DNA of 64,000 nt from Variovorax sp. KK3 (GTDB taxonomy: Bacteria > Pseudomonadota > Gammaproteobacteria > Burkholderiales > Burkholderiaceae_C). Each line of letters begins with the position of its first letter. Position 1 is the first letter of the stretch. Shown piece after piece: positions 24,176 through 32,390 of the stretch. Location: the NCBI RefSeq assembly GCF_001984055.1, contig NZ_LYVO01000017.1, forward strand, positions 34,146-98,145, given 5' to 3'. Made by a program: the position numbers and the translations under genes. A model generated the notes under the pieces. That model had not been told where the DNA came from. It did no database searches and saw only the letters and a list, made by a program, of their open reading frames with translations.

Positions 24176-25251
24176 TGGTGCGTCGTCGGTCGTCGTCCGG
24201 CGCACTGTCCGCTGCCTGGTCGCGCGCGCTGAAATTCGGCCTTGGCTTGATGCGTGCTGCGGCCAAGCCTGCAAAGAGCGCCAAGCCCGCCACCCGAGCC
24301 AAGCCAGTCAGGTTGCAGGTGCGGTCTCCGCGCCCCGCCGCCAAGCCCCGCGTGCCCTTGCAAACGCCGAGAGTGGCTCCGGCCATCGGCGAATGGGTTT
24401 CCGGCATGGCCGCGGGAATGCAGGGCGTTCGCCGATACCGACTGTATCGTCCGCCGGGCGTCAGGTTTTCCGATCGGCTGCCGTTGATGGTGATGCTTCA
24501 CGGCTGCGACCAGGACGCGCAGGAGTTCGCAGCCTCGACCCGCATGAACGCGCTCGCCGCGCGTGAGCGCTTTTTGGTGCTGTACCCCGAACAGGATCGC
24601 TTGGCCAATCCCAAGGGCTGCTGGAACTGGTTCGATACCTCGAGCGGACGGGCGTTCTCCGAGGCCGCGCTCATCATGAGTGCGATCGATCAGGTCAGCG
24701 TGTTGTATCCCGTCGACCGAACACGCGTCACGGTGGCCGGCCTGTCGGCTGGCGCGAGCATGGCGGCGTTGCTGGCCACGCGCTACCCTCATCGCTTCAG
24801 CGGCGTGGTGATGCATTCTGGCATTCCGCCCGGCGCCGCCCGTTCGGCAGTCTCCGCCGTTGCAGCGATGCACGGCCTGCGATCGATGCGGCCCGGTGTA
24901 CCAGCGCCTGCGGCCTCGGCGCGAGCGTGGCCGCCGCTGATGGTCATCCATGGGCGCAACGACAAGGTGGTGGCTGCATCCAACGGCCACGCGGCCGTCA
25001 AAGCCTGGGCCGTAGCCGCGGGCGCCACAGCAGGCGCCACGCGAACGATTCAACGAGGCAAGCGCTATCCCGCACAAGTCACCGACTTCAAGCGTCGCGG
25101 CACCAGGGTCGCGACATTGGTCGACATCCCCGGCCTGGGTCACGCATGGAGCGGTGGCTCGCCCAGCCAGGCCTACGGCGACGCGCAGGGGCCGGATGCC
25201 TCTCGTCTGATCTGGGCGTTCGCGGCCCGGCAAGAGCGCGTGATTGGGTAG
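24175..25251 (+). CDS. PHB depolymerase family esterase
   Basis: A 358-residue alpha/beta hydrolase of the intracellular PHB depolymerase/LpqC type. The lipase box is GLSAGASMAA with nucleophile Ser191, the oxyanion region is LHGCDQD, and the acid and His of the triad are in VIHGRNDKV and GLGHAW. The first 70 residues are Lys/Ala/Pro-rich and basic, perhaps for granule or DNA association, and contain no signal peptide. It is translationally coupled to the phasin-like gene. These two genes look like metabolic cargo between transfer modules. Confidence 0.88.
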   Translation: MVRRRSSSGALSAAWSRALKFGLGLMRAAAKPAKSAKPATRAKPVRLQVRSPRPAAKPRVPLQTPRVAPAIGEWVSGMAAGMQGVRRYRLYRPPGVRFSDRLPLMVMLHGCDQDAQEFAASTRMNALAARERFLVLYPEQDRLANPKGCWNWFDTSSGRAFSEAALIMSAIDQVSVLYPVDRTRVTVAGLSAGASMAALLATRYPHRFSGVVMHSGIPPGAARSAVSAVAAMHGLRSMRPGVPAPAASARAWPPLMVIHGRNDKVVAASNGHAAVKAWAVAAGATAGATRTIQRGKRYPAQVTDFKRRGTRVATLVDIPGLGHAWSGGSPSQAYGDAQGPDASRLIWAFAARQERVIG

Positions 25252-25300
25252 CTGACGGCGAGCTTCACGGCGGAAGTGACTCGCAGTAAGCGGACCCTCA

Positions 25301-25573
25301 CTAGCGATTCGCGGTCAAGGATCGCTGCATCCGCTTTTCTTCGCGCAGCATGAATAGATAGAGCCCCTCCACTTTATCTCGGGCCCACGGCGTTTTGCGC
25401 AGAAACGTCAAACTGGACCTGACATTCGGATCATGCGAGAAGCAGCGAACTGGTATCCGCTGCGCAAGGTCCGCCCATCCATAACGGGCTTCCAGCGCTC
25501 GAACGATTGTCTCCAGCGTCACGCCGTGAAGAGGATTTCGCGGCTGGGTAGTAGGCGGCTGAGCTTCGGGCAT
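25301..25573 (-). CDS. VF530/DUF2132 family protein
   Basis: A 90-residue protein with the VF530 signature: NPLHGVTLETIVRALEARYG, WADLAQRIPVRCF and SSLTFLRKTPWARDKVE. The family is small and proposed to bind DNA, but its function is unproven. I chose the ATG of MPEAQPPTTQ; upstream codons add a short hydrophobic stretch not typical of the family. It is divergent from the virB2 operon, whose operator array lies between the two. Confidence 0.88.
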   Translation of the reverse strand: MPEAQPPTTQPRNPLHGVTLETIVRALEARYGWADLAQRIPVRCFSHDPNVRSSLTFLRKTPWARDKVEGLYLFMLREEKRMQRSLTANR

Positions 25574-25690
25574 CCAGAGATTCTGCGCCCTATTGCGAGC
25601 GAACAGAGAAGAAGCGAGGCCACGAAGAAGCCAGGCCGTTCCAGGCAACACGACTGCCATGACCTGCTGAACTCGTAGGCCACTGTTTTA

Positions 25691-25726
25691 GATGCCATAA
25701 TAGTTGCTATAACAGTTGCTTACAAA
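25691..25726. promoter_or_regulatory. three tandem 12-bp operator units before virB2
   Basis: GATGCCATAATA, GTTGCTATAACA and GTTGCTTACAAA are contiguous, in the same orientation as the operon and 17 bases before the virB2 start. TATAAC in the middle unit could be the -10 box. The array is placed to control the whole virB-pil run. Confidence 0.72.
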
Positions 25727-25742
25727 GCAGAGGAGTTGAAGA

Positions 25743-26036
25743 GTGCGGTACAAAAAGCAATGGCGCGGCAAGTCAGGCCTGCGCGCGGCAGCGGCGCTGG
25801 CAACGATCTTGGTCATCGCCTCGCCCGCCTACGCTCAGTTCGAGCGGGGCACGCAGGCCCTGACGCGCGTCCAGACCTGGTTTCTCAGCATCGGGGTGAT
25901 CCTGGTGTCGCTCGCCATCATGTTCGTCGGCGCGCGAATGGCCTTCCATGCGGCGAAGTGGTCCGATGTGGCGCCGGTCTTCTGGGGCGGCGTCCTCCTC
26001 GGCGGCGGCAGCGCCTTCGCAAGCCTTTTCTTCTGA
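25743..26036 (+). CDS. virB2: VirB2/TrbC-family conjugative pilin
   Basis: A 97-residue protein with a long signal sequence (basic start, hydrophobic core, cleavage likely after SPAYA) and two membrane segments (FLSIGVILVSLAIMFVGARM and the C-terminal WGGVLLGGGSAFASLFF). This is the layout of VirB2/TrbC pilins, which are extracted from the inner membrane to build the conjugative pilus. Start is GTG with GAGGAG upstream. It is the first gene of the virB operon. Confidence 0.88.
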   Translation: MRYKKQWRGKSGLRAAAALATILVIASPAYAQFERGTQALTRVQTWFLSIGVILVSLAIMFVGARMAFHAAKWSDVAPVFWGGVLLGGGSAFASLFF

Positions 26037-26042
26037 ACAGGC

Positions 26043-26363
26043 ATGCGTGATCGCATTTTCAAGGGCGCCACGCGCCCGGCCATGATGCTGGGCGTCCCGA
26101 TCGTGCCCTGCATCCTTGTCGTCGGCACGTTCCTGCTGCTGGCCATGTGGAGCCTGGCGCTGCTGGGCCTCCTGACCTGCCTGGCCATTCTCGTCATCAT
26201 GTCCTTCGCGGTTCTCGTCATGCGCTTCATGTCGAGCCAGGACGACCACCGCCTCAACCAGTACCTCATGTACCTGCGAAGCAGGCCGTTCCGGCGCAAC
26301 CGGATCTTCTGGGGCGCGCACAGCATGGGCCCCTTGGACTTCAGGAAGCGGGGCGGATGGTGA
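26043..26363 (+). CDS. virB3: VirB3/TrbD-like inner-membrane protein
   Basis: A 106-residue protein with two adjacent membrane helices near residues 15-60 and a basic C-terminal tail. The order virB2-virB3-virB4 and the start GATRPAMMLGVPIVP match VirB3, an inner-membrane component that works with VirB4. Its stop overlaps the virB4 start region. Confidence 0.88.
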   Translation: MRDRIFKGATRPAMMLGVPIVPCILVVGTFLLLAMWSLALLGLLTCLAILVIMSFAVLVMRFMSSQDDHRLNQYLMYLRSRPFRRNRIFWGAHSMGPLDFRKRGGW

Positions 26364-28759
26364 GCGCCATGTTTGACACGATCCGTCTGAGCACGCGCGA
26401 GGATTCCCAGAGCCGGATCCTGCCGTTCTCGTATTCGTCGACGGAGGATGTCGTCGTCCTCAAGACGGGCGACTACATTTCGACCTGGCTGATCGAAGGG
26501 CTCTCGTTCGAAGGCCTCAGCAACGAGGAAGCCGTTGCACAGATGAACGCGCTGAACCTGTTCATCCGCGGCCTGTCGAATGGCAAGTTCGCCTTCTGGG
26601 TCCACCGCGTCCGTCGCCGGATCGGCGACAGCCTGTCGCTCCCACCGCCAGGCTTTGCGCGGGACCTGATGGCGAAATACTACGAGCGCTTCGCGCACGG
26701 CAGCCTCATGGCCACGCAGATCTACCTGACGGTGGTCTACCGGCCCTACCCGCAGAAGGCCAAGGCACTGTTCGGCAACGTGGCCCGGACGCCCGTCGAG
26801 TTCCAGGCCGAGAATACGGCCGCGCTCGACGTGATGGACACCGTCAACCGCCAGGTCATGAGCACCTTGGTGGACTACCGCCCGAAGCTGCTCGGCGCCT
26901 ACAGCGAAGGCAACGTGCGTTTCAGCGACCAGCTGACCTTCTATGCCTACTTGGCCAACGGCACCTGGCAGCCGGTCCCGCTTAAATCCGTCCCGCTGGA
27001 CCGGTACCTGGCCCGCACCCGCCTCTTCTTCGGTACCGAGATGATCGAGACGCGGGATCACCACGGGTCGATCTTCAGCGCCTTCGTCGACATCAAGGAC
27101 TACGCCGACTTCTCATCGCCCGGCATCCTCAACACGATGCTGGGCCTGCCGTGCGAGTACGTCGAGACGCAGTCGTTCTCCCCGTTCAACACGCGCGATG
27201 CCCAGCAGGTGCTGCGTCGGCAGCGCAACCAGCTGATCAGCTCCGAGGACAACGCGAGATCGCAGGTCGAGGAAATGGACCAGGCCATCGACGATGTGCT
27301 GAGCGGCAACTTCTCGTTCGGCGAGTACCACTACAGCATGCAGGTCAAGGCCGAGAGCCCTGAGCTGGTCAAGGTGGCGCGGGCGGCGGCGATCGACGCA
27401 CTGCAGAGCGCCGGCTTCCTGGGCGTTCCGCTGGACCTCGTCACGGACCACGCCTACGCCGCGCAGCTTCCTGGGAACTGGCGCTTGCGCCCCCGGGTCG
27501 CGAATCTGAGTTCGCGCAACTTCACGGGCTTGTGCTCGCTACACAACTTCAGCAACGGCAAGCGCGACCGAAACCCCTGGGGGGAAGCTGTCACCATCCT
27601 GCAGTCGCCGGCGGGCCAGCCCGTGTACTTCAATTTTCATGACACGGAGCGTGACCACGACTCCTTCGACGACAAGGCGCTCGGGAACACCCAGATCATC
27701 GGCCAGTCGGGTGGCGGCAAGACGGTGCTGGCGCTCTTCCTGCTCTACAACCTGCTGAAGTACGGCACCCACATCGTCGCCTTCGACAAGGACCGCGGCA
27801 TGGAGATCGCGATCCGGGCGATCGGTGGCCAGTATCTGTCGCTCGAGCGTGGCCAGCATACCGGCTTCGCGCCGTTCAAGATGGCGCCCACGGCCGAAAC
27901 CCTGTTGTTCTGGGCCGACCTGATCATGTTCTGCACGGGCGTGCCAGGGCACCCGCACACGGCCAAGGAAGAAGCCGAGATCCGCGAGGCTGTTGTCGCC
28001 GTTGGACGCCTGGAACGCCGGCACCGCAGCTTCGGCGCGGTCCTGCAGAACCTCCCCGACACCGATGACGCGAGCGTGGCCGCACGGCTGCGCAAATGGT
28101 GCCGCACAGGCGGCGACGTGCCGGGCCCGCTGGGCTGGGCGCTCGACTGCGATGACGATCGCCTGCAGTTCGAGGACGGCCGCTGCTACGGCTTCGACTA
28201 TACCGAGCTGCTCGAGGACCAGCGGACCTGCCCCGCCATCATGATGTACCTCATGTACCGCGTCGAGCAGCTCATCGACGGCCGGCGCTTCGCGTTCTTC
28301 ATGGACGAGTACTGGAAGGCCCTGTCGGTCAGCTACTTCGAGGACTTCGCCAAGAACAAGCAGAAGACGATTCGCAAGCAGAACGGCTTCGGCGTCTACA
28401 TGACGCAAAGCCCATCGGACACGCTGAGCAGCCCGATCGCCCGGACGCTGATCGAGCAGTCGGCCACCCTGATCTTCCTGCCCAACGCCACGGCGGACCG
28501 CGCCGAGTACGTCGGCGGCTTCAAGCTGACCGACGCCGAGTTCGACGTGGTCGCCTCGCTGGCCAAGGGGTCGCGGATGTTCGCGATCAAGCAGGGCAAC
28601 CGCTTCTCGCTGGCATCGCTCAATCTGGACGGTTTCAGGGACGAGCTCAAGGTCCTGTCCGGCACCACCGACAACGTCAAGCGCCTCGACGGGCTCCGGG
28701 CCAGGCTCGGCGACGAACCCGGGCAATGGCTCGATGCGTTCATGAAGGGAGAAGCGTGA
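26357..28759 (+). CDS. virB4: VirB4-type ATPase of the secretion system
   Basis: An 800-residue AAA+ ATPase that powers pilus assembly and substrate transfer at the inner membrane. The N-terminal half is the VirB4/CagE domain. Walker A is GQSGGGKTVL near residue 450 and Walker B is FFMDEYWKAL near residue 650; between them lies VAFDKDRGMEI, and TQSPSDTLSS follows, both typical of the family. The start could be the ATG at 26357, the next GTG or an ATG four codons later. It overlaps virB3 and virB5. Confidence 0.95.
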   Translation: MVSAMFDTIRLSTREDSQSRILPFSYSSTEDVVVLKTGDYISTWLIEGLSFEGLSNEEAVAQMNALNLFIRGLSNGKFAFWVHRVRRRIGDSLSLPPPGFARDLMAKYYERFAHGSLMATQIYLTVVYRPYPQKAKALFGNVARTPVEFQAENTAALDVMDTVNRQVMSTLVDYRPKLLGAYSEGNVRFSDQLTFYAYLANGTWQPVPLKSVPLDRYLARTRLFFGTEMIETRDHHGSIFSAFVDIKDYADFSSPGILNTMLGLPCEYVETQSFSPFNTRDAQQVLRRQRNQLISSEDNARSQVEEMDQAIDDVLSGNFSFGEYHYSMQVKAESPELVKVARAAAIDALQSAGFLGVPLDLVTDHAYAAQLPGNWRLRPRVANLSSRNFTGLCSLHNFSNGKRDRNPWGEAVTILQSPAGQPVYFNFHDTERDHDSFDDKALGNTQIIGQSGGGKTVLALFLLYNLLKYGTHIVAFDKDRGMEIAIRAIGGQYLSLERGQHTGFAPFKMAPTAETLLFWADLIMFCTGVPGHPHTAKEEAEIREAVVAVGRLERRHRSFGAVLQNLPDTDDASVAARLRKWCRTGGDVPGPLGWALDCDDDRLQFEDGRCYGFDYTELLEDQRTCPAIMMYLMYRVEQLIDGRRFAFFMDEYWKALSVSYFEDFAKNKQKTIRKQNGFGVYMTQSPSDTLSSPIARTLIEQSATLIFLPNATADRAEYVGGFKLTDAEFDVVASLAKGSRMFAIKQGNRFSLASLNLDGFRDELKVLSGTTDNVKRLDGLRARLGDEPGQWLDAFMKGEA

Positions 28760-29490
28760 TGATTGTGAGATGGTTCGGACGCTTGGCGGCCCCGCTGGCT
28801 TTGAGCTTGAGCGCCGCAGGCGCATCAGCGCAGATCCCGGTCACCGACATTGCGTCGCTGACGCAACAGGTCCAGCAGGTCATGTCCTGGACGCAGCAAT
28901 ACAAGCAGATGATCGATTCGCTCAAGAACCAGAAGGAGCAGATCGACAACCAGGTGCGCCAGATCCAGTCACTGACCGGCGGCCGGGGCATGGCGAACCT
29001 GGCCGGCAACATGCTGCGTCAGGAGCTGCCCGCCGACTTCCTGACCCGCTACGACCAACTGCGCTCGCTCGGCGCGGGCGGTGCGTCGAGCGGTGCGAAG
29101 GCCATCTACGAGCAGATCCGGACCTTCGACTGCGCGCAGCGGTATCCGGGCAATCAGCGGGATCGCATGAACTGTGAAGCGACGGCCATGGCCATCCCGC
29201 AGAACCTCGATCTCATCAACGGCTCGCTGAACTCGGCCAAGCAACGCCAGAGCCAGCTTCGGCAACTCGGCGCGGCGATCGACACCTCGGATGCGAAGGC
29301 AGCCGCAGACCTCTCGAACCGCATGTCGCTCGAGATCGCCTACCTCCAGAACGAAAAAATGATGATGGACATGGCCCTGCAGCAGCAACAGCAGCAGCTC
29401 GCCCTCTCGCAGCAGCGCACGGCCGAGGAAGGCGCCAAGCGCCTGACCCGGTCGAACGGTGGCGGCGCGAATCCGTTCAACCTGGACTGA
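28759..29490 (+). CDS. virB5: VirB5-like minor pilin
   Basis: A 243-residue secreted protein with a signal peptide (cleavage near AGASA) and long helices (SLTQQVQQVMSWTQQYKQMI, KNQKEQIDNQVRQI). VirB5 proteins cap the conjugative pilus and contact the recipient. The C-terminal part is Gln-rich. The TGATG overlap with virB4 implies translational coupling. Confidence 0.9.
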   Translation: MIVRWFGRLAAPLALSLSAAGASAQIPVTDIASLTQQVQQVMSWTQQYKQMIDSLKNQKEQIDNQVRQIQSLTGGRGMANLAGNMLRQELPADFLTRYDQLRSLGAGGASSGAKAIYEQIRTFDCAQRYPGNQRDRMNCEATAMAIPQNLDLINGSLNSAKQRQSQLRQLGAAIDTSDAKAAADLSNRMSLEIAYLQNEKMMMDMALQQQQQQLALSQQRTAEEGAKRLTRSNGGGANPFNLD

Positions 29491-29497
29491 GAACACC

Positions 29498-29806
29498 ATG
29501 AAGAAGACTGTAGGCAGGTTGGCTGCCGCCACCGGCGTGTCCGCCGCCCTCCTTGTGGGTTGCAACTGCTCCCCCGCACCCGAGCAATTCATCGGCACTT
29601 GGCATCGCGTCAAGTACCCGACGGAGACGGTGACCGTGACGAAGAAGGCCGAGCGCACGCTCGTGTTCGTGGCGCGCGACTACACGTCGGGCGAACCGCT
29701 CGTCGGCAAGCTGATCGGCGACCAGGTCGTCATCGATGCAATGACCACGGCGACGCTGCGCGCCAACGGCAACCTGGTCTACGCGGGCCGGGAATACATC
29801 CGGTAA
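29498..29806 (+). CDS. lipoprotein between virB5 and virB6
   Basis: A 102-residue predicted outer-membrane lipoprotein: basic start MKKTVGR, hydrophobic stretch and lipobox LLVGC. The mature part is beta-rich (FIGTWHRVKYPTETVTVT). In other systems this position holds virB7 or an entry-exclusion lipoprotein. It is longer than VirB7 and not recognisable as EexN, so its role is open. Confidence 0.7.
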   Translation: MKKTVGRLAAATGVSAALLVGCNCSPAPEQFIGTWHRVKYPTETVTVTKKAERTLVFVARDYTSGEPLVGKLIGDQVVIDAMTTATLRANGNLVYAGREYIR

Positions 29807-29819
29807 GTGGCGGCACAAA

Positions 29820-30971
29820 ATGGCTGAATACAGAGTCATCGCCCCGCTGGCCGCACGGATCATCGACGCCACGAACGCCTGGTCCGGCATCGCCGGGCAA
29901 CTGAGCGGGCTCGTGACCGCGCCGGTCACCGCCGGCGTCACGCTCCTCGTCATGTGGCATGGCTTCAACATCGTGCGCGGCGCAGGCGGCCAGCATCACC
30001 TGCTGGATGTCTTCGCCAAGTGCGTGCGTGCTCTGCTCGTGATGGGCCTGGCGTTGTCCGCTGGCGCCTATTCGAGCAACGTCGTGGGATTCTTTCAGGA
30101 TCTGCGCAGCGAGCTGACTGGCATGTTCGTCCGCGGCACGTCGACCAGCTACGAGGCGCTCGATGCGGCTGTGTCGGCTGGCCTGTCGAGCTGGGATCCG
30201 ACCTGGAACTGGGCCAGCGACAACATCACGATCATGTCGACCTCGCCCAACTTCGCGGGCGTGGTGGCTTTGGGCTGCTGGTTCTTCATGATCGCGGCGT
30301 TGACCGTCTTCGCCGCGGTCTGCGCGATCAACCTGATCGTGATCGACTTCGCCCTGGCGTTGATCTTTGCATTAGGTCCGATCTTCGTGGCCTGCTTCGC
30401 GTTCCAGGCGACCGCACGCTTCACCGACGCCTGGCTCGGCGCGGTCCTCAAGTACACGTTCACGGCCGTGGTCGTTTCGGCTGTGATCGGGATCGGCATC
30501 GGGATCCTGCAGAGCTACACGGGCGCCCTGGCAAGCAGCGCAGGCGCGCTCGACTTCGTGACGGCTGCGTTCTCGGCGGTCGGCGCCACGCTGATCCTCG
30601 GCGTGCTGGCCACCAAGATTCCCCAGATCGCGGGCGACATGGTCGGCGGCATCGGGATCTCGGCGTTCGGGCCGGCCATGGCTGCGCGGCCGATGGCTGC
30701 GGTGGTGGGCGCGACCGCGGGCAGTGCAGCGAACGGCACCGCGTACCTGGCCGGCCGCGCCGCCGCGTCGGCACCAGCGCAGGCGATCGGCGCGACAACG
30801 CTGGGCACCCGGGTCGCGAGCGCCTTTCGCGGTGGGGGTTTCTTTGATGCCGTACGGAGCAACGGCATCGGAAGCGCGTATGCCCTGGGCCGCAGCCACG
30901 CGGCGGGTATCGGAATCATCTCAGGCGGTAGCAGGCCCGTGGGCCAGACGCACACGCCCGGCGGCGGCTGA
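29820..30971 (+). CDS. virB6: VirB6/TrbL-like polytopic membrane protein
   Basis: A 383-residue protein with about six membrane segments, including FAGVVALGCWFFMIAALTVF and LIVIDFALALIFALGPIFVA. A Gly/Ala/Ser-rich C-terminal tail follows. This is the VirB6/TrbL layout, an inner-membrane channel component. It is the last virB gene of this block; virB8-10 lie 31 kb away, and the pil genes follow within 35 bases. Confidence 0.9.
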   Translation: MAEYRVIAPLAARIIDATNAWSGIAGQLSGLVTAPVTAGVTLLVMWHGFNIVRGAGGQHHLLDVFAKCVRALLVMGLALSAGAYSSNVVGFFQDLRSELTGMFVRGTSTSYEALDAAVSAGLSSWDPTWNWASDNITIMSTSPNFAGVVALGCWFFMIAALTVFAAVCAINLIVIDFALALIFALGPIFVACFAFQATARFTDAWLGAVLKYTFTAVVVSAVIGIGIGILQSYTGALASSAGALDFVTAAFSAVGATLILGVLATKIPQIAGDMVGGIGISAFGPAMAARPMAAVVGATAGSAANGTAYLAGRAAASAPAQAIGATTLGTRVASAFRGGGFFDAVRSNGIGSAYALGRSHAAGIGIISGGSRPVGQTHTPGGG

Positions 30972-31005
30972 ACACACGCAATCGAGGAACAACCCGGGAT
31001 CTCTT

Positions 31006-31869
31006 ATGTTGAAACTGATACCGCCGACAGCGGCGGTGGTGGCTCTGTGCGCCTGTACGTCGGCGCCGACCCTCAAATTTCCGACGGGTAGCGCCGCGCG
31101 GCAGCCGATCAACGCGTCGAGCCGCCCCGCCGCAGTAACTGCGCCCGCGCCCGCAGGGGCAACCGCAAGCATTGCGGCCACTAGGCCGATGGGCGGTCCT
31201 GCGTTCGCGCCGGCCGCTGCGCAGACCACGAAGGCGCCGATCGCCTCAGAGGCGCCGCCCGAACCGGTGCCGCTCAAGGTCTTCATGGTCAACGCGAACG
31301 AACAGAGCGCGATGGAAATACTTCGCCGCTGGGCACGAGTGGCTCGCGTCGACTTCAGCTGGGAGAGCGATATCGACTATCCGGTCACGCCGCGCATGCG
31401 TGCCATCCGTGCCCGCGAGCTCGAGCCCGCTCTCGAGCAGATGCGTGCATCGCTGGCCGGCGTTCGTGCGCCGCTCGCGATCACGAGCACGCCGGACGGA
31501 CTTGTTGTGCAGGGTGGCGTCGAACCGTCGACCCCGGAGCCGCCGCCCACGGCTGCTGCCATGCCAGCCGAGCCCGCACCCAGCCTTCAGGTTGCCGAGT
31601 CACGGTCGTCCTGGCCGATAGGCGACAAGAAGACCCTGCGCGAGGTGCTGGACGACTGGACGGCCCTCGGCGGCGTGAAGCTGGTCTGGGAAAGCACCAG
31701 CACCCAGACGCTCACGGACGCTGCGCGGGCACAGGCCTATGGCGGCACCTTTCGCGAATCGGTGGCCCAACTGGCCGGCACCTTCGGTGAGTTGGCCAAG
31801 CCCATCGGCATGAGCTTCCTCGATAACGGCGCTGCACTGCGCGTCTACGACCTGGAGGTGCCCAAGTGA
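31006..31869 (+). CDS. pilL: PilL-like lipoprotein with two TcpQ-like modules
   Basis: A 287-residue lipoprotein (lipobox ALCAC after a short hydrophobic stretch). It has a Pro/Ala-rich spacer and two domains resembling TcpQ: VFMVNANEQSAMEILRRWAR with FSWESDIDYPVT, and KKTLREVLDDWTALGGVKLV with WESTSTQTLTD. In IncI plasmids PilL carries a C-terminal TcpQ domain and helps place the secretin. It overlaps the next gene by four bases (GTGA). Confidence 0.75.
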   Translation: MLKLIPPTAAVVALCACTSAPTLKFPTGSAARQPINASSRPAAVTAPAPAGATASIAATRPMGGPAFAPAAAQTTKAPIASEAPPEPVPLKVFMVNANEQSAMEILRRWARVARVDFSWESDIDYPVTPRMRAIRARELEPALEQMRASLAGVRAPLAITSTPDGLVVQGGVEPSTPEPPPTAAAMPAEPAPSLQVAESRSSWPIGDKKTLREVLDDWTALGGVKLVWESTSTQTLTDAARAQAYGGTFRESVAQLAGTFGELAKPIGMSFLDNGAALRVYDLEVPK

Positions 31870-32390
31870 GCGATTCGAACCCGACGTCTAGGCAGGCGAA
31901 AGAAATTAGAAGAGGCCGAGGCGCTTCGTGGACCTTGGCGTCCGTGCTGCTCATCGTAGCGTGCAACGCTGCGGCCCAAGACATCGTCATCGGCGCCAAG
32001 AAGCCCACCACCGCAGCAGTCGCCGTGCAACCGGATCTCGTGCTTGGGCAAGCCAAGACGCCGCCGCGTGCTTTGGCCCAGCAGGCCACCGAACCGAAGG
32101 CGAGCCCGCAGCGCGCCTGGACCGTCGAGCTCAAGGACGTGCACCTGGCCAACACCTTCCAGCGCTGGGCCGCCGAGGCCGGCTGGCGCATCCGTTGGGA
32201 TGCCGCCAAGCACGTCATGGTCGAGGCCCCCGACACCTTCACCGGCAGCTTCGAGGACGCGATCGCGTCGCAGCTCGCGTCGCCGGGCATCGCCTACAGC
32301 GGCTACCCGCTCGAGGTCTGCTTCTACCCCAACACACCACCGCTGGCCCGAGTCACACGCAAGGGTGAGCAACTGAAGGAATGCCAATGA
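31866..32390 (+). CDS. TcpQ-domain pilus protein
   Basis: A 174-residue exported protein: basic start, membrane or signal segment near residues 22-36, then a Pro/Ala linker. The C-terminal domain (VHLANTFQRWAAEAGWRIRW, then FTGSFEDAIASQLA and YPLEVCFYP) is of the TcpQ/PilL C-terminal type. It lies where pilM is found in IncI plasmids but does not look like PilM. Starts with GTG overlapping the previous stop; its own stop overlaps pilN. Confidence 0.75.
   Translation: MSDSNPTSRQAKEIRRGRGASWTLASVLLIVACNAAAQDIVIGAKKPTTAAVAVQPDLVLGQAKTPPRALAQQATEPKASPQRAWTVELKDVHLANTFQRWAAEAGWRIRWDAAKHVMVEAPDTFTGSFEDAIASQLASPGIAYSGYPLEVCFYPNTPPLARVTRKGEQLKECQ

Noticed and set aside
25835..28825. Long minus-strand frames opposite virB3/virB4 (about 410-430 codons each)
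   Set aside because: They mirror virB4, have no family-like sequence, and lie fully inside recognised genes.
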